Assembly (NCBI GenBank): GCA_034670405.1 | Contig: JAXDDX010000011.1 | Span: forward strand, 7,315,001 to 7,379,000 | Length of the DNA stretch: 64,000 nucleotides | Reading direction: 5' to 3' | Origin: Hoplostethus atlanticus | Lineage: Eukaryota > Chordata > Actinopteri > Trachichthyiformes > Trachichthyidae | Shown here: positions 12,101 to 22,599 of the stretch, in pieces | Layout of the letters: every line of letters begins with the position of its first letter | Position numbering within the stretch: the stretch's first letter is position 1 | Made by a program: the position numbers and the translations under genes | Notes under the pieces: generated by a model | The model's database searches: none | Told to the model about the DNA's origin: nothing | The model's input: only the letters and a program-made list of their open reading frames with translations

Positions 12101-15100
12101 TAGGCTATGGCGTGAAAGCAGTCATATATATTATAGATAGATAGATATCTCAGGTAGCTATGGAGCTGTGTGGACCCGGCCTGCATGAACACAGCAGGCC
12201 AGCCAATTTCCTCATGAGTGGGTTTTAACTCGCTGTGGATCTGGCTTGCTCCATCAAAGCCTGCTCCTGTTTTTTAGTCGGGACGCTATTCACACATGTG
12301 TAGTTTTCCATACAGAGAGGAAGGCTGTGTCTCGGGTTTAATTTTTCATCAGCTCTGCCTAGGTGTTGGGGCTTTTCTCTCGGATTGACGCGGGAATCCC
12401 TCCGCTATCACTTTCGGTTAATGGTGCGCCGTATTTGGCCCTGAGCTCAGCCGCTGCAACCATCACAACCAATAATCTTTGCTTTACCTCCCGCTCCCGT
12501 ATCGATAGCTTCTCTCGCCTCGGGCGGACGCTTTGATATGCTAATGCCGAGCGGGGCCCCGGATTCAGCCGAGATCATATTAATGTTGTTCTTTCTGACT
12601 GCGGCTTTGGCGGCATGAATATTCACATAACCTTTTTCAAAAGAAAATCACTCAAGAAACGCGGATCCTACTTAGGAGGAGTCGTCTGTGTTTTTAATCA
12701 CCCCAGTATCCCTTCCTCGTTCAGCTCTAACAGCAGCCTCACAGATCAAGCTGATCTCTCAGACGCGCGCCCCCGCTACAGAGTGTGCACGCGCCCCAGT
12801 ATTTTCTGTCAAGACATTCCCGGGGTTTTTTGGAGCTATAAACATTGTTGTTAAAATATTAGGAGAATGACATTTGGCCCGTGTCTCTTTTTCTTTAATT
12901 TTCGTGGCAAACTCGTAAAAGGCGCTTGATTCCGCGTGTGATCCCGCCCGCCGCTCGCGCCGCAGCCCGAGGCTACTCTCCGTTGCTTAAATACCGTTAT
13001 CGCCTCTGGGCCCGCGCGCTCCACTGACTGCACTACCGGCAATAGCTCTTTTCGATTGCCCTTGGCAACATAAAATACAAACTACTTTGAATCAAAACAT
13101 TTTTAGGGGAATTAATATGATGTGAACCCGCGGCTTTCAGAGACGCGCGCCCCTGTCAGAGCGCGTGAGTCTGACAGACAGGTCTGCCCGGTATGTGTCA
13201 CACACACAGAAGAGCTGGACTTCTCGCGCACGCGTACACACACACACACACACACACACAGACACACACACACGCCATCCAGGTCTAGTCTAACCTATAA
13301 TATCAATCGATACCCTCGACTTGCCCATTTTTGACAGCCTTCAGAGAACTACAAGTCCCATGCACAGCCTTCTCTAAGGTGTCCTGGCCACTGGAATTCA
13401 GTAGACTATTGTAGTATTAGAGTATTATAGCGTTTTAGTTGTCCTATGGGAATCAGTTGCTGTCCAGGTGCTGAAATGACATGTTAAAGTCGCTGTCCAC
13501 ACCTCCACCAGACTATACACCAGGAACATTTTTTGAAATTACAGGTCTATTGCCTTCAGTAGGGATGGTGATCAGAAAATGCTCCTAAATTAGTACAAAA
13601 TTGTACTGAACTAAGTACAAATTATACTATTATACTATCTAAGTGCATTAGTGTATAGGCTGCAGTTGGTCATATAGGCTTTGGTTGTTGGGCAACCAAA
13701 ACTTGCCCCAAAAGATTGGCGTGTATATCGTGGCCTGTAGCGTTGTTTTATTCCACCTAAATTATGTCCTTTATTTCATTGCATCATATCCAGCATGGCC
13801 TAAAAACAAAGCGACACACCCTGCTGTTAGATAGATTTGATAATGAGGCAGATGAATAATAGAATATAGCCTACATCAGACAGAAGGCTCGGGGTTCAGC
13901 TGCTTGGGACCTTAGTGGTACTTTAATAATAGGCCTACTCATAGCAGTCAATACATTTCATGAGGCTCCAGCACATCTGATTCATATACAAACAATGTTC
14001 ACTATCACAGTCAGAATCATGTATTCACAGTTTCTGTGGCCTTAAGTACAACCCGAAATCAACTTGGTGGTTGGTGCAAGTTTTTGGGACAATACTTACA
14101 GACAGAAATATTGAGCTGATACAGATATATATACATATTTAAGATGTAAACATACATTTGAAAGTGAATTGCCATGTCTCTGAATGAACAAACAAGCCTT
14201 TTAAAAGAAGTAGGAAACACTGTGCATTATATGTTATATTATTATTTTATTAGGTATTATTTAACCATATCATATGTATTCGGCTATGCAGTAAAAAAAA
14301 AGTGTACAGAGACACTATAGGATTTGAACAAACAGAACCAAAATAGGCTACGTCTTCAGGCTGTGACAGAGGCAATTTTTTGAGGTAATATTGGTGCTAT
14401 TGCAGTGATGGGGATTGGCTTACTGTGTGAGACAAAATGAGGGTGCTTAACATGGGCTGTACAAAGTCTAACGAAAAATGCTTCTAATCATGGTAGTTAT
14501 TATTACTCAAGTGCAATGGCTTTAGTATTGAGCATTTTTCATCTATAGTCTAAGAAATATCCATTCACTGTGCATAGTTAGATGCTGCAGGTAATATCAG
14601 TGCATGTGGGTCTATTGGGGCTGCACTGACAGACAATGCACATAATTAAAATATGCCATTTGCTAATGCACAAAGAAAAATGACTTCCTCTATTGCTTTG
14701 CTCACACACAGGTGATTTTTGTTCACTTGTCTGTACCCACGTGTCCCTAGATAGTACCCTATAAAGATCCACTGAATAATAATTTATTTTGAAAGTTTTC
14801 TGCTACATCTTTCAAACTACAAATAAAGTTAGGCCAATATTGATCATTGGATCATTGATGTACTGTAGAGGGTGCATTTATGACAATTGTTTTTAGGACC
14901 AAAATGTGCAAGTGTACAAAGTTTTCATAGGTACACAGACAATCAAGACTTGTCAACGAAAATGTAGCCTAGGTGGATTTTTTTAATTGGATATATTCAA
15001 TTAGTACAGACCATACAGCTAGTAACAATATAGAAATAGCTCTCTGAGTCTGTGATAAAAATACAATATCATTCATTGGGACAGCAACAGTTTAGGGCCC

Positions 15101-17945
15101 CATAATACATTTCACTGAGTTTGGTATATTTTCAGGGGACATAAAGGTGAATTTGAAGACATTGTGCTTTGTGCTAACTTGCGAGGGAAGGACCCACCCA
15201 GCATGCCTTTGTGCTTGAATGTCGGGCTGATAGGGTTGAGTATAATAATATTTTAATTTAGATAGTGATACATAATGTATCACTATCTTTAATCTATCTT
15301 TCCCACTTTAATGTGGGAAAGCAAATTATTTTTTTTCAACATTTGTCCACGTCATTCAACTCCACAGAGCCAGGGTATTCAATCAGAAGGCTGACAAACT
15401 TCACTCCTCTATGCTAGAAAAAACAATAGAAAACTTCATAACTTACAACGCTTGGGAGCATTATGTTCGACAAATCGTGTCTTTTCTTTATAATACAAAG
15501 GAAGTAAAAGTTCTATCATTGTGAAAATGTAACGTTAACTATAAATGTTCACATCTCCCATAATCCTCTTCTGGTATTCAAATGAATGTAGACGATGTTA
15601 CACCATGAGAGTATTTCATTTTGAGTTCCTAACCTATTAGTTTGCATGGACTGCTGTGATATACAGTAGTGTATATACGATATATATATACATGTTCTTT
15701 GTGATCACAAGACAACACAACACATTTTATAATGAAGAACATTGCTCTATAAGCAATGCTTCTATGCAGGTATGTAATATGTTGGCCATGGAAGAGATGA
15801 AGGCAGCTGATCAACTAAGGAGCAGGAGAGCTGGGATCACTTTCAAATAAACTGATCATTAATTAATATCACCCTAACAAAAAATCACTACAGTCTTCAA
15901 ATAACATTCCTAAGAGACTACGAACCCTCTAGTGTATACTATAATATTCCTATAATATAGGAAACTATACTGTAGTTTTGCTGTGATAGTAATGTAGTAC
16001 CCTTCTAAAATGTATTACTGTAATTCAGTATCAGGGTAATGGTCATGCTTTTGATTGCTGCAGATGCACAGGGTGATAGGGGTTTTCAGCGAGTTGGTTA
16101 GTAAAGTGACGTAAGGTTGATGTAATGCTCCTTCCATCACTCAATTTAGCAATTTCCTCAATTTGACAGCATTCACAGTCACTGTCAAGTGGAGCCCGGA
16201 AATACTTGGTTCCTGGTTGCTTGCAAACATTTGAATTGCATCTACACATCACCACCACACATGCACTGTCGGACTGTACAGAATATGTACTTGTCTCCAT
16301 ATCAAAGCCCCTAAACTATAGAAAACCTTGAGATGCCAGTGTTTGACTACAACATTTTGAAAGGCTTTGATATTCTTTGACAGTTTACTGACAAACCAAT
16401 GACACTCCTGCCCTCAACCCTTTCCTCTACCACCCAAACCAGGTTGCTACATAGGTGCTTTCCCAAAATAGCATAAAGGGTAGTTACATAATATCCTGTG
16501 TATTGGTATAAACATCAATAAAGCATTACCACATTAATCTTAAGACATTAGTATAACTACAGAGAACAAACAAGACCATTGCTGAGAAGATTAGAAGCCT
16601 CTACTGGCCTTTACACTGCATTTTGCCGCACTGGGTTGGATTTGTTTTGCTGGATTGCTTGCTGGATGGCACAAAACTGGAACCTTTTTACTTTGCAAAC
16701 ATTGCATAACTTTATTCCAGTTCTACTATTCTAACTGCATAGTTTCAACCAAAATGCTACACATAGCACCTTTCAACCCCCCATATTTTAGCAACATCAC
16801 CTCTTTTCCATGCTGAGGCCTACTCAAACAGGTTGTTGTGTTGTTTGTGTGCAGGAGGAACGTGTGTGGTGAACCCTACAGATCTGTTCTGCTCGGTACC
16901 GGGCCGACTGTCGCTGCTCAGCTCCACCTCCAAGTACAAAGTCACCATCGCTGAGGTGAAAAGAAGACTATCCCCGCCAGAGTGCCTCAACGCCTCCCTA
17001 CTGGGTGGCATACTGCGCAGGTCAGCACATTTACACACACATACACACACACACTTGCCCATCAGTAGAAGTCTGACAATACACCCAGAAAAAGGAGGGT
17101 TATTTGGTTAGGATAGTGATCCTATAAGGAACTGTAATTAACTGTAAGAACCCTATAATTTGTTGACATAAAAAACAATCAGAGTAAAGCACCCAGTGTG
17201 TTCTATAAAAAGTTCTTTCAGTACTGCTGATTTGGGACATATGTATTCTTAAATGGTTCTTTACAGTACTGTAAACAGTCTACGTTGAACCATTTGAGCA
17301 TGGTGCTATAGAGCACCTTTCTAAAAGGGTTTTTTACAGCACCAAAAAGGTTTCTGTTATGATACAAACCTAAAGAACCATTTTTTGTTAAGAGTTTATG
17401 GGTAAACACTTCCACTGACAAATCCACTGTGGCCATTGACCTACACTTCAGTGATTTGGGGGAATTTTTTGAGCCATGTAGGTGGTGCAACATCATCCCT
17501 GGAAAACATTACTTCACACAAACTAGAACATCAAGTCCATTTTGAAACAGCAGTTATACATAACTAGGTTTATAGATAACTACTATCCTGTAACAAAATA
17601 ACATTGAAGGGACGGGCAATGGCGATGGAGGGGGATAACAAAAGTGAAAACACTTGTGTTAGCTTAAAGCAAGCTGGTGAGCATTGGAGAGAATTGCTTG
17701 ATTTATTTTTTTTTAGCCCTCAGATAAAACAGAGGATATACAGTAGCGTCCACAAAGACTATTGTAGGCGAAATAGGGCTGGGGCTGCACGCGCCGCCAT
17801 GCCCAGGGAGCCAGAGGGAAGCAAGACCAGGCCAAAGCACGCCAGGATCAGAGAAACCAGAGGAAAGCAAGAGTTGCCAGCTCTGTATTATTGATGAGGC
17901 AGAGAAAAAGGGAAAGGGGAAAGAGGAGAGAGAGAGGGAGTGAGA

Positions 17946-17990
<45 letters not shown>

Positions 17991-20900
17991 CAGCAGAGGA
18001 CATGGCTGATTTTACAAGGCGGGGCAACATCGATATGAAAAATGTGCAAAGAGAGGTGTTGCTCCTAATCCAGAATAAAATACATCACGTCAACATCACA
18101 GTCGTCATTCTAACAGACAGAGACTCATAGTCTGTTTCACATCTGTATTGGTGTTATGTTGTATCCTTCGCCAGTGGATCAGGACCTCAATCGCTTTATT
18201 CTCCAAGTACAATAAATTGGCGGTATTTTACATTTGTCGTATTTGGGGAATAATGTTGGTTCTGGTTGGGATTCTGGTACATTACAATAAGAACAATACA
18301 ATACCCCCGATACGTTAAACCCAATTTTCCTACAGGGATCATTGAAGTTTTATCTTAACGCGTTGTCGAATTTTCACGACTGTTTCACCCGTTTTCCAAA
18401 GTAGAAGTTTTCACTGTGGGTATAGAGGGAGATGAATGCCTAGAGAATGAAATGAACCTCAGGGGGGACATGTAACCATATCTACAGTATATATAATTAG
18501 ATTTAATGCTCTAAACAACACCCTGCTGGCTATATACTTCTATCCCTATATAATAGTCCTAATTATACAGAAACATATTGTTGTGGCTGGGTGTTATTTG
18601 GAAAAGAGGGAGCAGATGGTGATTGGTGAGGTATGCTGGGTGATCCAGGCCTTCAGTCTTTTTTTGTGTCCCCTTCTCAAAGGACACAAAATATCACAAA
18701 CAAAATATGAGAGTCTGTTATTTATGCTTCCACAGAGCTAAGTCTAAGAACGGTGGCCGCTGTCTTCGTGAGAAACTAGACCGCCTGGGCCTCAACCTGC
18801 CGGCAGGACGGAGGAAAGCTGCCAACGTCACACTGCTCACTTCCCTGGTGGAAGGTAAGGCGCTGTCTGCAAATCCTCCGAACTCTTCAAGGACGGTTTC
18901 GGTTTCACATTCCACTTTGTTTCATTTCATCTTTCATCTTTCTCCTTTAGCATTAATCTCACCAGTCTTTCTTCTTGTGTGTGTGTCTGTGTGTGTACAG
19001 GTGAGGCACTCCACCTGGCGAGGGACTTTGGCTACACCTGTGAGACAGAGTTTCCTACCAAGGCAGTGGGGGAACATTTGGCAAGGCAGCACAGCGAGCC
19101 AAAAGAAACCAACGCACGCAAGAAGATGGTGCTGGCTACGAAGTAAGAACGCGCACACGGACAAATACACATACACACACAAATAAACTGGCACACACAC
19201 GCAACACAGCCACACAGAAAGTTTACTTCTTACTTCTCTAATAGCCATTTAAATGTTCTTCGCTTTCTGGCCAACCCACAAGGTCACAAACTGCTTTCTC
19301 TTCAAAAAGCAATGTTCACATTTATTTCATCTCTATTAAAGGCCAGTGTTCGACGTTGGGCTGGGGTTATGTTTATATGTTTATAGGGTTAGGTACAAAT
19401 CGTGATGAATTCCAGAGTTGCAACTTGGCCTGAAATAATCAACCAATTAAAACCGGTTTTCTCTGCCCTTGCTTTCACTTGGCATCTCAGCTCCCGTCTG
19501 CGGTCATTTTACAGCAGTCAGTTCGCCTCCATACCGACCGTCCATCTTGAGGGAATGCACCGACCTTTTACCATAAAAAGTTCTTCGACCAACTTTTTGA
19601 CCACTGTTTTCCATCATGCAACGCTAAGTTGATCGAAGAGCTTATTTGCCTCTTAAATCAGACCAGCAAATATTTTGACAGGTCAAAAGGTGCTGATACG
19701 ATGACGTGCACCAACCTTAAAAACCTGTGTCAATATAGCAACAAAATAAGAGTTGGGTCAGTAGTCGTCCATAGCTGCCACCTGCATCGTTTCGTGAAAT
19801 CGGGACCTAAATATTTTTCTGATATCAGTTCAAAGCATAATATCAGAATGCTTTGGGTTTGGGCTGACGTTGAGCTTGGCCACCTCCTGCATGTCGCCTT
19901 TCGTAAATGCTTGGTGTGATGGTATTACTTAAATTCACTTGGGGATGCTAAATGATGCACAGGGGGAAAAAAACCTAAGACAAAAATTGCAAAGGTTGTG
20001 TTCGAGACAGATGGTAAACCCTCCCTCCCTCCTTCTGTCTCGCAGGCAAATCTGTAAGGAGTTCCAGGACTTGTTGAGCCAAGATCGTTCTCCTCTGGGC
20101 TCCTCCAGACCAACCCCCATCCTGGACCTGGACATCCAGAGACACCTCACACACTTCAGGTAACACACACACACACACTGTGTATTGGAAAGTAATGGAT
20201 GTTTTTTGATGTATGCTTCCGATCTTGAGCCGCCCTACACAATTAAAACCATGCAGCAAAGGCAGTCTTCCTAGTCGACACTGCAGGGCCCTGCTGCTCT
20301 CAGTTTTGGCTGAGCTCTGACCTGTTTGCCATTTTAGAAAGATGCAGCTGTGCAGTTTGTTATCTGGCACAAATGAAGGAGGAGGAGGGAACAGGGGCTT
20401 GTTAGCTGAAATGTCACATCTATGGCGTCATCCTGTGCGGAATATGTACAATTTCATCAAATCTCCAAAGGGAGTTGTGGAGTGGTGGGTGGAGAAACAA
20501 GTCATGAGTTTTTATGAAAATACAGAATCAGTCTGTAAATGCACAGTAATGTCAGATTTAAACAACAGCACCCTTCTAGTCGTTTTCAGTCTATCATTTT
20601 TTTATTTAAATTTAAATCACTTCGTAAAACCTATATAGACTTGCTTTTATGGGATATCTTTTATCCTACATTTGCACCAATATGGTTTTTGAAGGCCTAT
20701 ATCAATACCTGATACTTTTGTTTTGAAGCTGCCAATAGCAGCTGATATTGATTAAATTTGACAATTTTCATGTAAAAAAACAAACCACCATATCAGCAAA
20801 CTGATGTATCAGTCTAACCCTAAATATAACATGATGTTCTCTATATTCATTTTCACCTGAACAAAAAAGCTTGAAGTGTATCGGTAAGGTTTAAAGTGGT

Positions 20901-21164
20901 TCTGGGGCTGGTTGCTGATGGTTTCTGTCTTGGCTCCCTCCTACCAGTCTGATCACCCATGGGTTCGGCACGCCGGCGGTCTGCGCAGCTCTCAGCACCT
21001 TCCAGACAGTCCTGAGCGAGATGCTCAACTACCTGGACAAACACTCAAGTGGGAAAACCAGCGGGCCGGGCGACCAACAGATTAACAACAGCTCGGAAAA
21101 AACGCCGCTCCGGAAAACAGCTGAGCCCCAGAGCAAAGACGGAAAAATTGAAAAGACTGAGTAG
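6447..21164 (+). CDS. tfap2d: tfap2d, transcription factor AP-2 delta (whole gene, 8 coding exons)
   Basis: Coding exons: 6447-6485, 7142-7660, 10884-10944, 16855-17020, 18736-18854, 19001-19142, 20046-20159 and 20948-21164, giving 1377 nt and 458 residues (human TFAP2D about 452). All introns are GT-AG and all phases agree. The protein starts [13 protein letters not shown], has the AP-2 delta His/Tyr-rich region ([17 protein letters not shown], residues about 63-79), the conserved block [19 protein letters not shown] (about 216-234), the basic region ([22 protein letters not shown], about 261-293) and the helix-span-helix dimerisation region to about 410. AP-2 factors bind GC-rich palindromes as dimers in the nucleus; AP-2 delta is known mainly from midbrain and retina. 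It lacks the PPxY motif and the VKYE motif of its paralogues. The neighbour tfap2b lies 7.7 kb downstream on the same strand, as in human 6p12. Confidence 0.97.
6486..7141 (+). other. tfap2d intron 1
   Basis: A 656-bp GT-AG intron. It is ordinary unique sequence with no repeat or ORF of note and ends in a CTCGTAG acceptor. Confidence 0.9.
7142..7660 (+). CDS. tfap2d: tfap2d coding exon 2 (N-terminal activation region)
   Basis: 173 codons, residues 14-186, starting [15 protein letters not shown] after the TAG acceptor and ending GADDLQ at a CAG|GTACCA donor in phase 0. It is rich in His, Tyr, Ser and Gln and strongly GC-biased at third positions. This region diverges from other AP-2 proteins and lacks PPxY. 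The frame stays open into intron 2 until 7930, but the exon ends at the conserved donor. Confidence 0.97.
7925..8115. repeat. GGATA pentanucleotide array, degenerate
   Basis: About 190 bp of imperfect AGGAT/AGGACA/AGGCAATA units. It lies 265 bp after exon 2 and produces repetitive open frames on the minus strand that should be ignored. Confidence 0.9.
8682..8730. repeat. GT microsatellite
   Basis: An uninterrupted GT dinucleotide run of about 24 units inside tfap2d intron 2. Confidence 0.97.
9129..9171. repeat. AAT trinucleotide run
   Basis: About fourteen AAT units within an AT-rich part of tfap2d intron 2. Confidence 0.95.
9765..10350. promoter_or_regulatory. candidate intronic enhancer in tfap2d intron 2
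   Basis: Roughly 580 bp of balanced, non-repetitive sequence with open frames on both strands sits in an otherwise AT-rich intron. Neither strand shows a recognised protein motif or splice context, so a conserved non-coding element is likelier than a hidden exon. By-eye call. Confidence 0.3.
10455..10690. repeat. dispersed repeat (AAGAACCCTTT family), copy 1
   Basis: It contains GAAGAACCCTTTATGGA, TATAGCACCGTGCTC and similar strings. The related words GTGCTATAGAGCACC, AAAGGGTTTTTTACAGCACC and AAAGAACCATTTTT occur at 17100-17400 in intron 4. These phrases recur in many fish genomes as a non-autonomous repeat (recalled, not searched). Confidence 0.55.
10884..10944 (+). CDS. tfap2d: tfap2d coding exon 3
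   Basis: 61 nt encoding [20 protein letters not shown] plus one base, between a CCGCAG acceptor and an AGAG|GTAAGG donor (phase 1). It matches the linker between the activation and DNA-binding regions of AP-2 delta. Confidence 0.95.
12160..12640. promoter_or_regulatory. candidate intronic enhancer, tfap2d intron 3
   Basis: A GC-balanced, repeat-free block contains several homeodomain-type AT cores (TTAATG, TAATCT, GCTAATG, ATATTAATG) set in CpG-containing sequence. It stands out from AT-rich flanks and resembles vertebrate developmental enhancers in texture. No alignment was possible. Confidence 0.35.
12850..13080. promoter_or_regulatory. candidate regulatory block, tfap2d intron 3
   Basis: A CpG-rich segment with GC-dense runs (CCCGCCCGCCGCTCGCGCCG near 12945-12964) includes GCC/GGC arrangements of the AP-2 binding type. 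Autoregulation is possible but not shown. Confidence 0.25.
13230..13275. repeat. CA microsatellite
   Basis: An ACAC run of about twenty units with one interruption. Confidence 0.95.
15260..15321. repeat. two adjacent perfect hairpins
   Basis: The first has 14-bp arms (AGATAGTGATACAT at 15260-15273 and its exact reverse complement at 15275-15288) with a single-base centre. The second has 9-bp arms (CTTTCCCAC at 15298-15306 and GTGGGAAAG at 15313-15321) with a 6-nt loop. They lie 9 nt apart within tfap2d intron 3. Confidence 0.85.
16855..17020 (+). CDS. tfap2d: tfap2d coding exon 4
   Basis: 166 nt covering [20 protein letters not shown] through [11 protein letters not shown], residues 207-262. 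It is the start of the conserved AP-2 DNA-binding domain. Acceptor TGTGCAG, donor GCAG|GTCAGC, phase 2. Confidence 0.97.
17100..17400. repeat. dispersed repeat (AAGAACC family), copy 2
   Basis: It shares GTGCTATAGAGCACC, AAAGGGTTTTTTACAGCACC and TTCTTAAATGGTTCTTTA-type phrases with the 10455-10690 copy. It is probably a non-autonomous transposon remnant. Confidence 0.55.
17950..17986. repeat. GA microsatellite
   Basis: A pure GA run in tfap2d intron 4, preceded by an A-rich stretch. Confidence 0.95.
18736..18854 (+). CDS. tfap2d: tfap2d coding exon 5 (basic region)
   Basis: 119 nt encoding [30 protein letters not shown] and [10 protein letters not shown]. This is the basic, DNA-contacting part of the AP-2 domain. 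The length is identical to tfap2b exon 5. Acceptor CCACAG, donor GAAG|GTAAGG. Confidence 0.97.
19001..19142 (+). CDS. tfap2d: tfap2d coding exon 6
   Basis: 142 nt encoding [20 protein letters not shown] through [10 protein letters not shown], the first helix and span of the dimerisation domain. The length equals that of tfap2b exon 6. A 146-bp intron precedes it, and its acceptor follows a GT-rich run. Confidence 0.97.
19143..20045 (+). other. tfap2d intron 6 with dispersed repeat
   Basis: A 903-bp intron. Positions about 19715-19910 share GGACCTAAATA, CTGATATCAGTTCAAA and GGTTTGGGCTGACGTTGA-type phrases with 49355-49600, which shows an interspersed element. No extra exon. Confidence 0.7.
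20046..20159 (+). CDS. tfap2d: tfap2d coding exon 7
   Basis: 114 nt encoding [20 protein letters not shown] through IQRHLTHF, ending inside a serine codon (AG|T) at a CAG|GTAACA donor. The corresponding position in tfap2b has no intron. Confidence 0.96.
20160..20947 (+). other. tfap2d-specific intron 7
   Basis: A 788-bp intron that interrupts the helix-span-helix coding sequence at [10 protein letters not shown]. It includes a dispersed repeat at about 20675-20825, with ATATC/TATCAG phrases also seen at 24280-24470 and 51605-51692. Confidence 0.85.
20948..21164 (+). CDS. tfap2d: tfap2d coding exon 8 and stop
   Basis: 217 nt encoding [18 protein letters not shown], the last helix, then a hydrophilic Lys/Ser/Glu-rich tail ending DGKIEKTE and a TAG at 21162-21164. 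The tail ending KTE closely resembles the human KTD end (recalled), so the gene looks intact. Confidence 0.96.
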
Positions 21165-21225
21165 CCCCCCCCCCGTCCCCGTGCCTTGGAGCGCTGCATT
21201 TAGTGTGTATGAGTGTGTGTGTGTG

Positions 21226-21388
21226 CACTAAAAAAGAACGTGTCAGTTTCAAGACATTGGTATGTGTTCTTTGGGACAACTCACATTTATTGTTATTAAT
21301 ATATGTTGTGTTGAAAAGTAACACAAATGTGACTCGTCCCCAAAGAACACACACCGATGTGTTGAAAATCACACGTCCTTTTTGAATG
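21226..21388. repeat. long imperfect inverted repeat (hairpin) in the tfap2d 3' UTR
   Basis: The arm at 21226-21295 and the reverse complement of 21319-21388 align over about 70 nt, with roughly ten mismatches and two single-base gaps. Shared words include TGTGTTCTTTGGG and TCACATTT. The spacer is 23 nt. Transcribed, this would fold into a stem of about 70 bp. It may be a foldback MITE; no clear target-site duplication was found. Confidence 0.8.
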
Positions 21389-21689
21389 TGTATGTTGGTG
21401 TGTGTGTGCGTGTTTGTGTGTGTGGGACCGTGTGTGTGTGAGACCGCATCATGACGAGGAGGAGCATCGCCATGGAGACGGCCACAACTCACCCAAGACT
21501 TTTGTTGGTTTATTTATTTATTCTGAAAACAGGAAATGGACATGGACATGCTGATGTCACCGTTTTCCAGGAGACGGGTGGTACGAGACAACGCAAACAC
21601 ACACGCACGCAAACACGCTATGGGTTTCAATTTCAATTTCAATCACACTAATTCAGGTGTGGATTTTCTGCAAAAATCCAAGAATTAAA

Positions 21690-21827
21690 AAACTTTTTTC
21701 TCTCTTTATTCATTCTGTCTTGAATTAAATAATTGAGAACAAAGTTTCAGTTTTGCTTTACATTTATAATGAACCAACTTGGAAATCGATGACACACACA
21801 AACACACACACACACACACACACACAG

Positions 21828-21858
<31 letters not shown>

Positions 21859-22010
21859 AACACAAACACTAGGGGTTTTGGTCAATTTGATTTCAATCCA
21901 ATTACTTCACTTTTAACTAAATAAATTCTTGATCATCAACCATCAAAGTTCCAGTTTCGCTTTACATTTTCAATGGATCGACTTGAAATGAATTGACCCC
22001 CCCCCCCGAC
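21690..22010. repeat. tandem copies of a fish repeat in the 3' UTR, with CA run
   Basis: AAAGTTTCAGTTTTGCTTTA at about 21740 is repeated as AAAGTTCCAGTTTCGCTTTA at about 21946, each followed by a CATTT-AATG-A-CGACTTG-like phrase. A CA array (about 21791-21862) lies between them. A related GAATTGAATCGACCCCCAAC phrase occurs in the tfap2b 3' flank near 43208. Confidence 0.6.
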
Positions 22011-22506
22011 CCTGACAGACACACACACACACAGTCTGGTTTACAGCACCCCCATACCTGAGAGAGCACTTGAACCACAACAAGCGAGAACTCGTGGTTT
22101 TTTTTCTACGGCGTACAATCAGTGCCATAGCATCCAGTGTGTTTACCATTTGGACAAGAGAGAAGAGTTTCTGAATGTGAGACTAATGTAACGCTACTGC
22201 CTGGGGTAGGCTACACTGTGGTGTGTGAGTGTGTGTGTGTGTGTGTGAGAGAGCGAGAGAGAAAGAGAGAGAGAGAGAGAAGGGTCCAACTCAGCCATTT
22301 TGTAAAGGTGACTGCGGTTGCCGTCGTAACTCTTTCCTGTGCATGTCTATCTTTGTACACTCCCCAGATCTCAAGATTAGCCGACACGAGCTCTCTGACT
22401 CCCTCATGAACATTTGTAAAGATATATATAAATATTTAAATTACTTTTCTTGTAGGCTTTCAACTATATATATGTTAAATCCCTACCTTCTAAAATGCTG
22501 GTGTTC

Positions 22507-22512
22507 AATAAA
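22507..22512 (+). other. tfap2d: polyadenylation signal of tfap2d
   Basis: A canonical AATAAA, followed within 30-50 nt by a GT-containing stretch (GTTTAAGATGTGGTGT). It is the first canonical signal downstream of the stop that fits a transcript end before the large CA array. Confidence 0.65.
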
Positions 22513-22559
22513 GACAGTTGCTACGTGTTCTACTATTTACTCTTGGTTTAAGATGTGGT

Positions 22560-22560
<1 letters not shown>

Positions 22561-22599
<39 letters not shown>

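Larger units (their letters stand above)
10945..16854 (+). other. tfap2d intron 3
   Basis: The largest tfap2d intron, 5.9 kb. It contains two GC-balanced candidate regulatory blocks (12160-12640 and 12850-13080), a CA run (13230-13275), two adjacent perfect hairpins (15260-15321), and long AT-rich stretches (11160-12120, 13550-15240) in which I see nothing specific. A Cys-containing minus-strand ORF at 16043-16300 is unassigned. Confidence 0.85.
17021..18735 (+). other. tfap2d intron 4
   Basis: 1.7 kb. It contains a dispersed repeat at 17100-17400, a GA tract at 17950-17986 and a CTACAGGGATCATTGAAGTT phrase near 18332 that is echoed at about 33984 in tfap2b intron 3. There are no extra exons. 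Confidence 0.85.
21165..22530 (+). other. tfap2d: tfap2d 3' UTR
   Basis: About 1.36 kb from the stop to just past the AATAAA at 22507-22512. It contains a long inverted repeat (21226-21388), CA runs, a tandemly duplicated repeat (about 21690-22000), a GT/GA run (22221-22280) and an AU-rich stretch near 22418-22445. The boundary is inferred from the polyadenylation signal. Confidence 0.7.
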
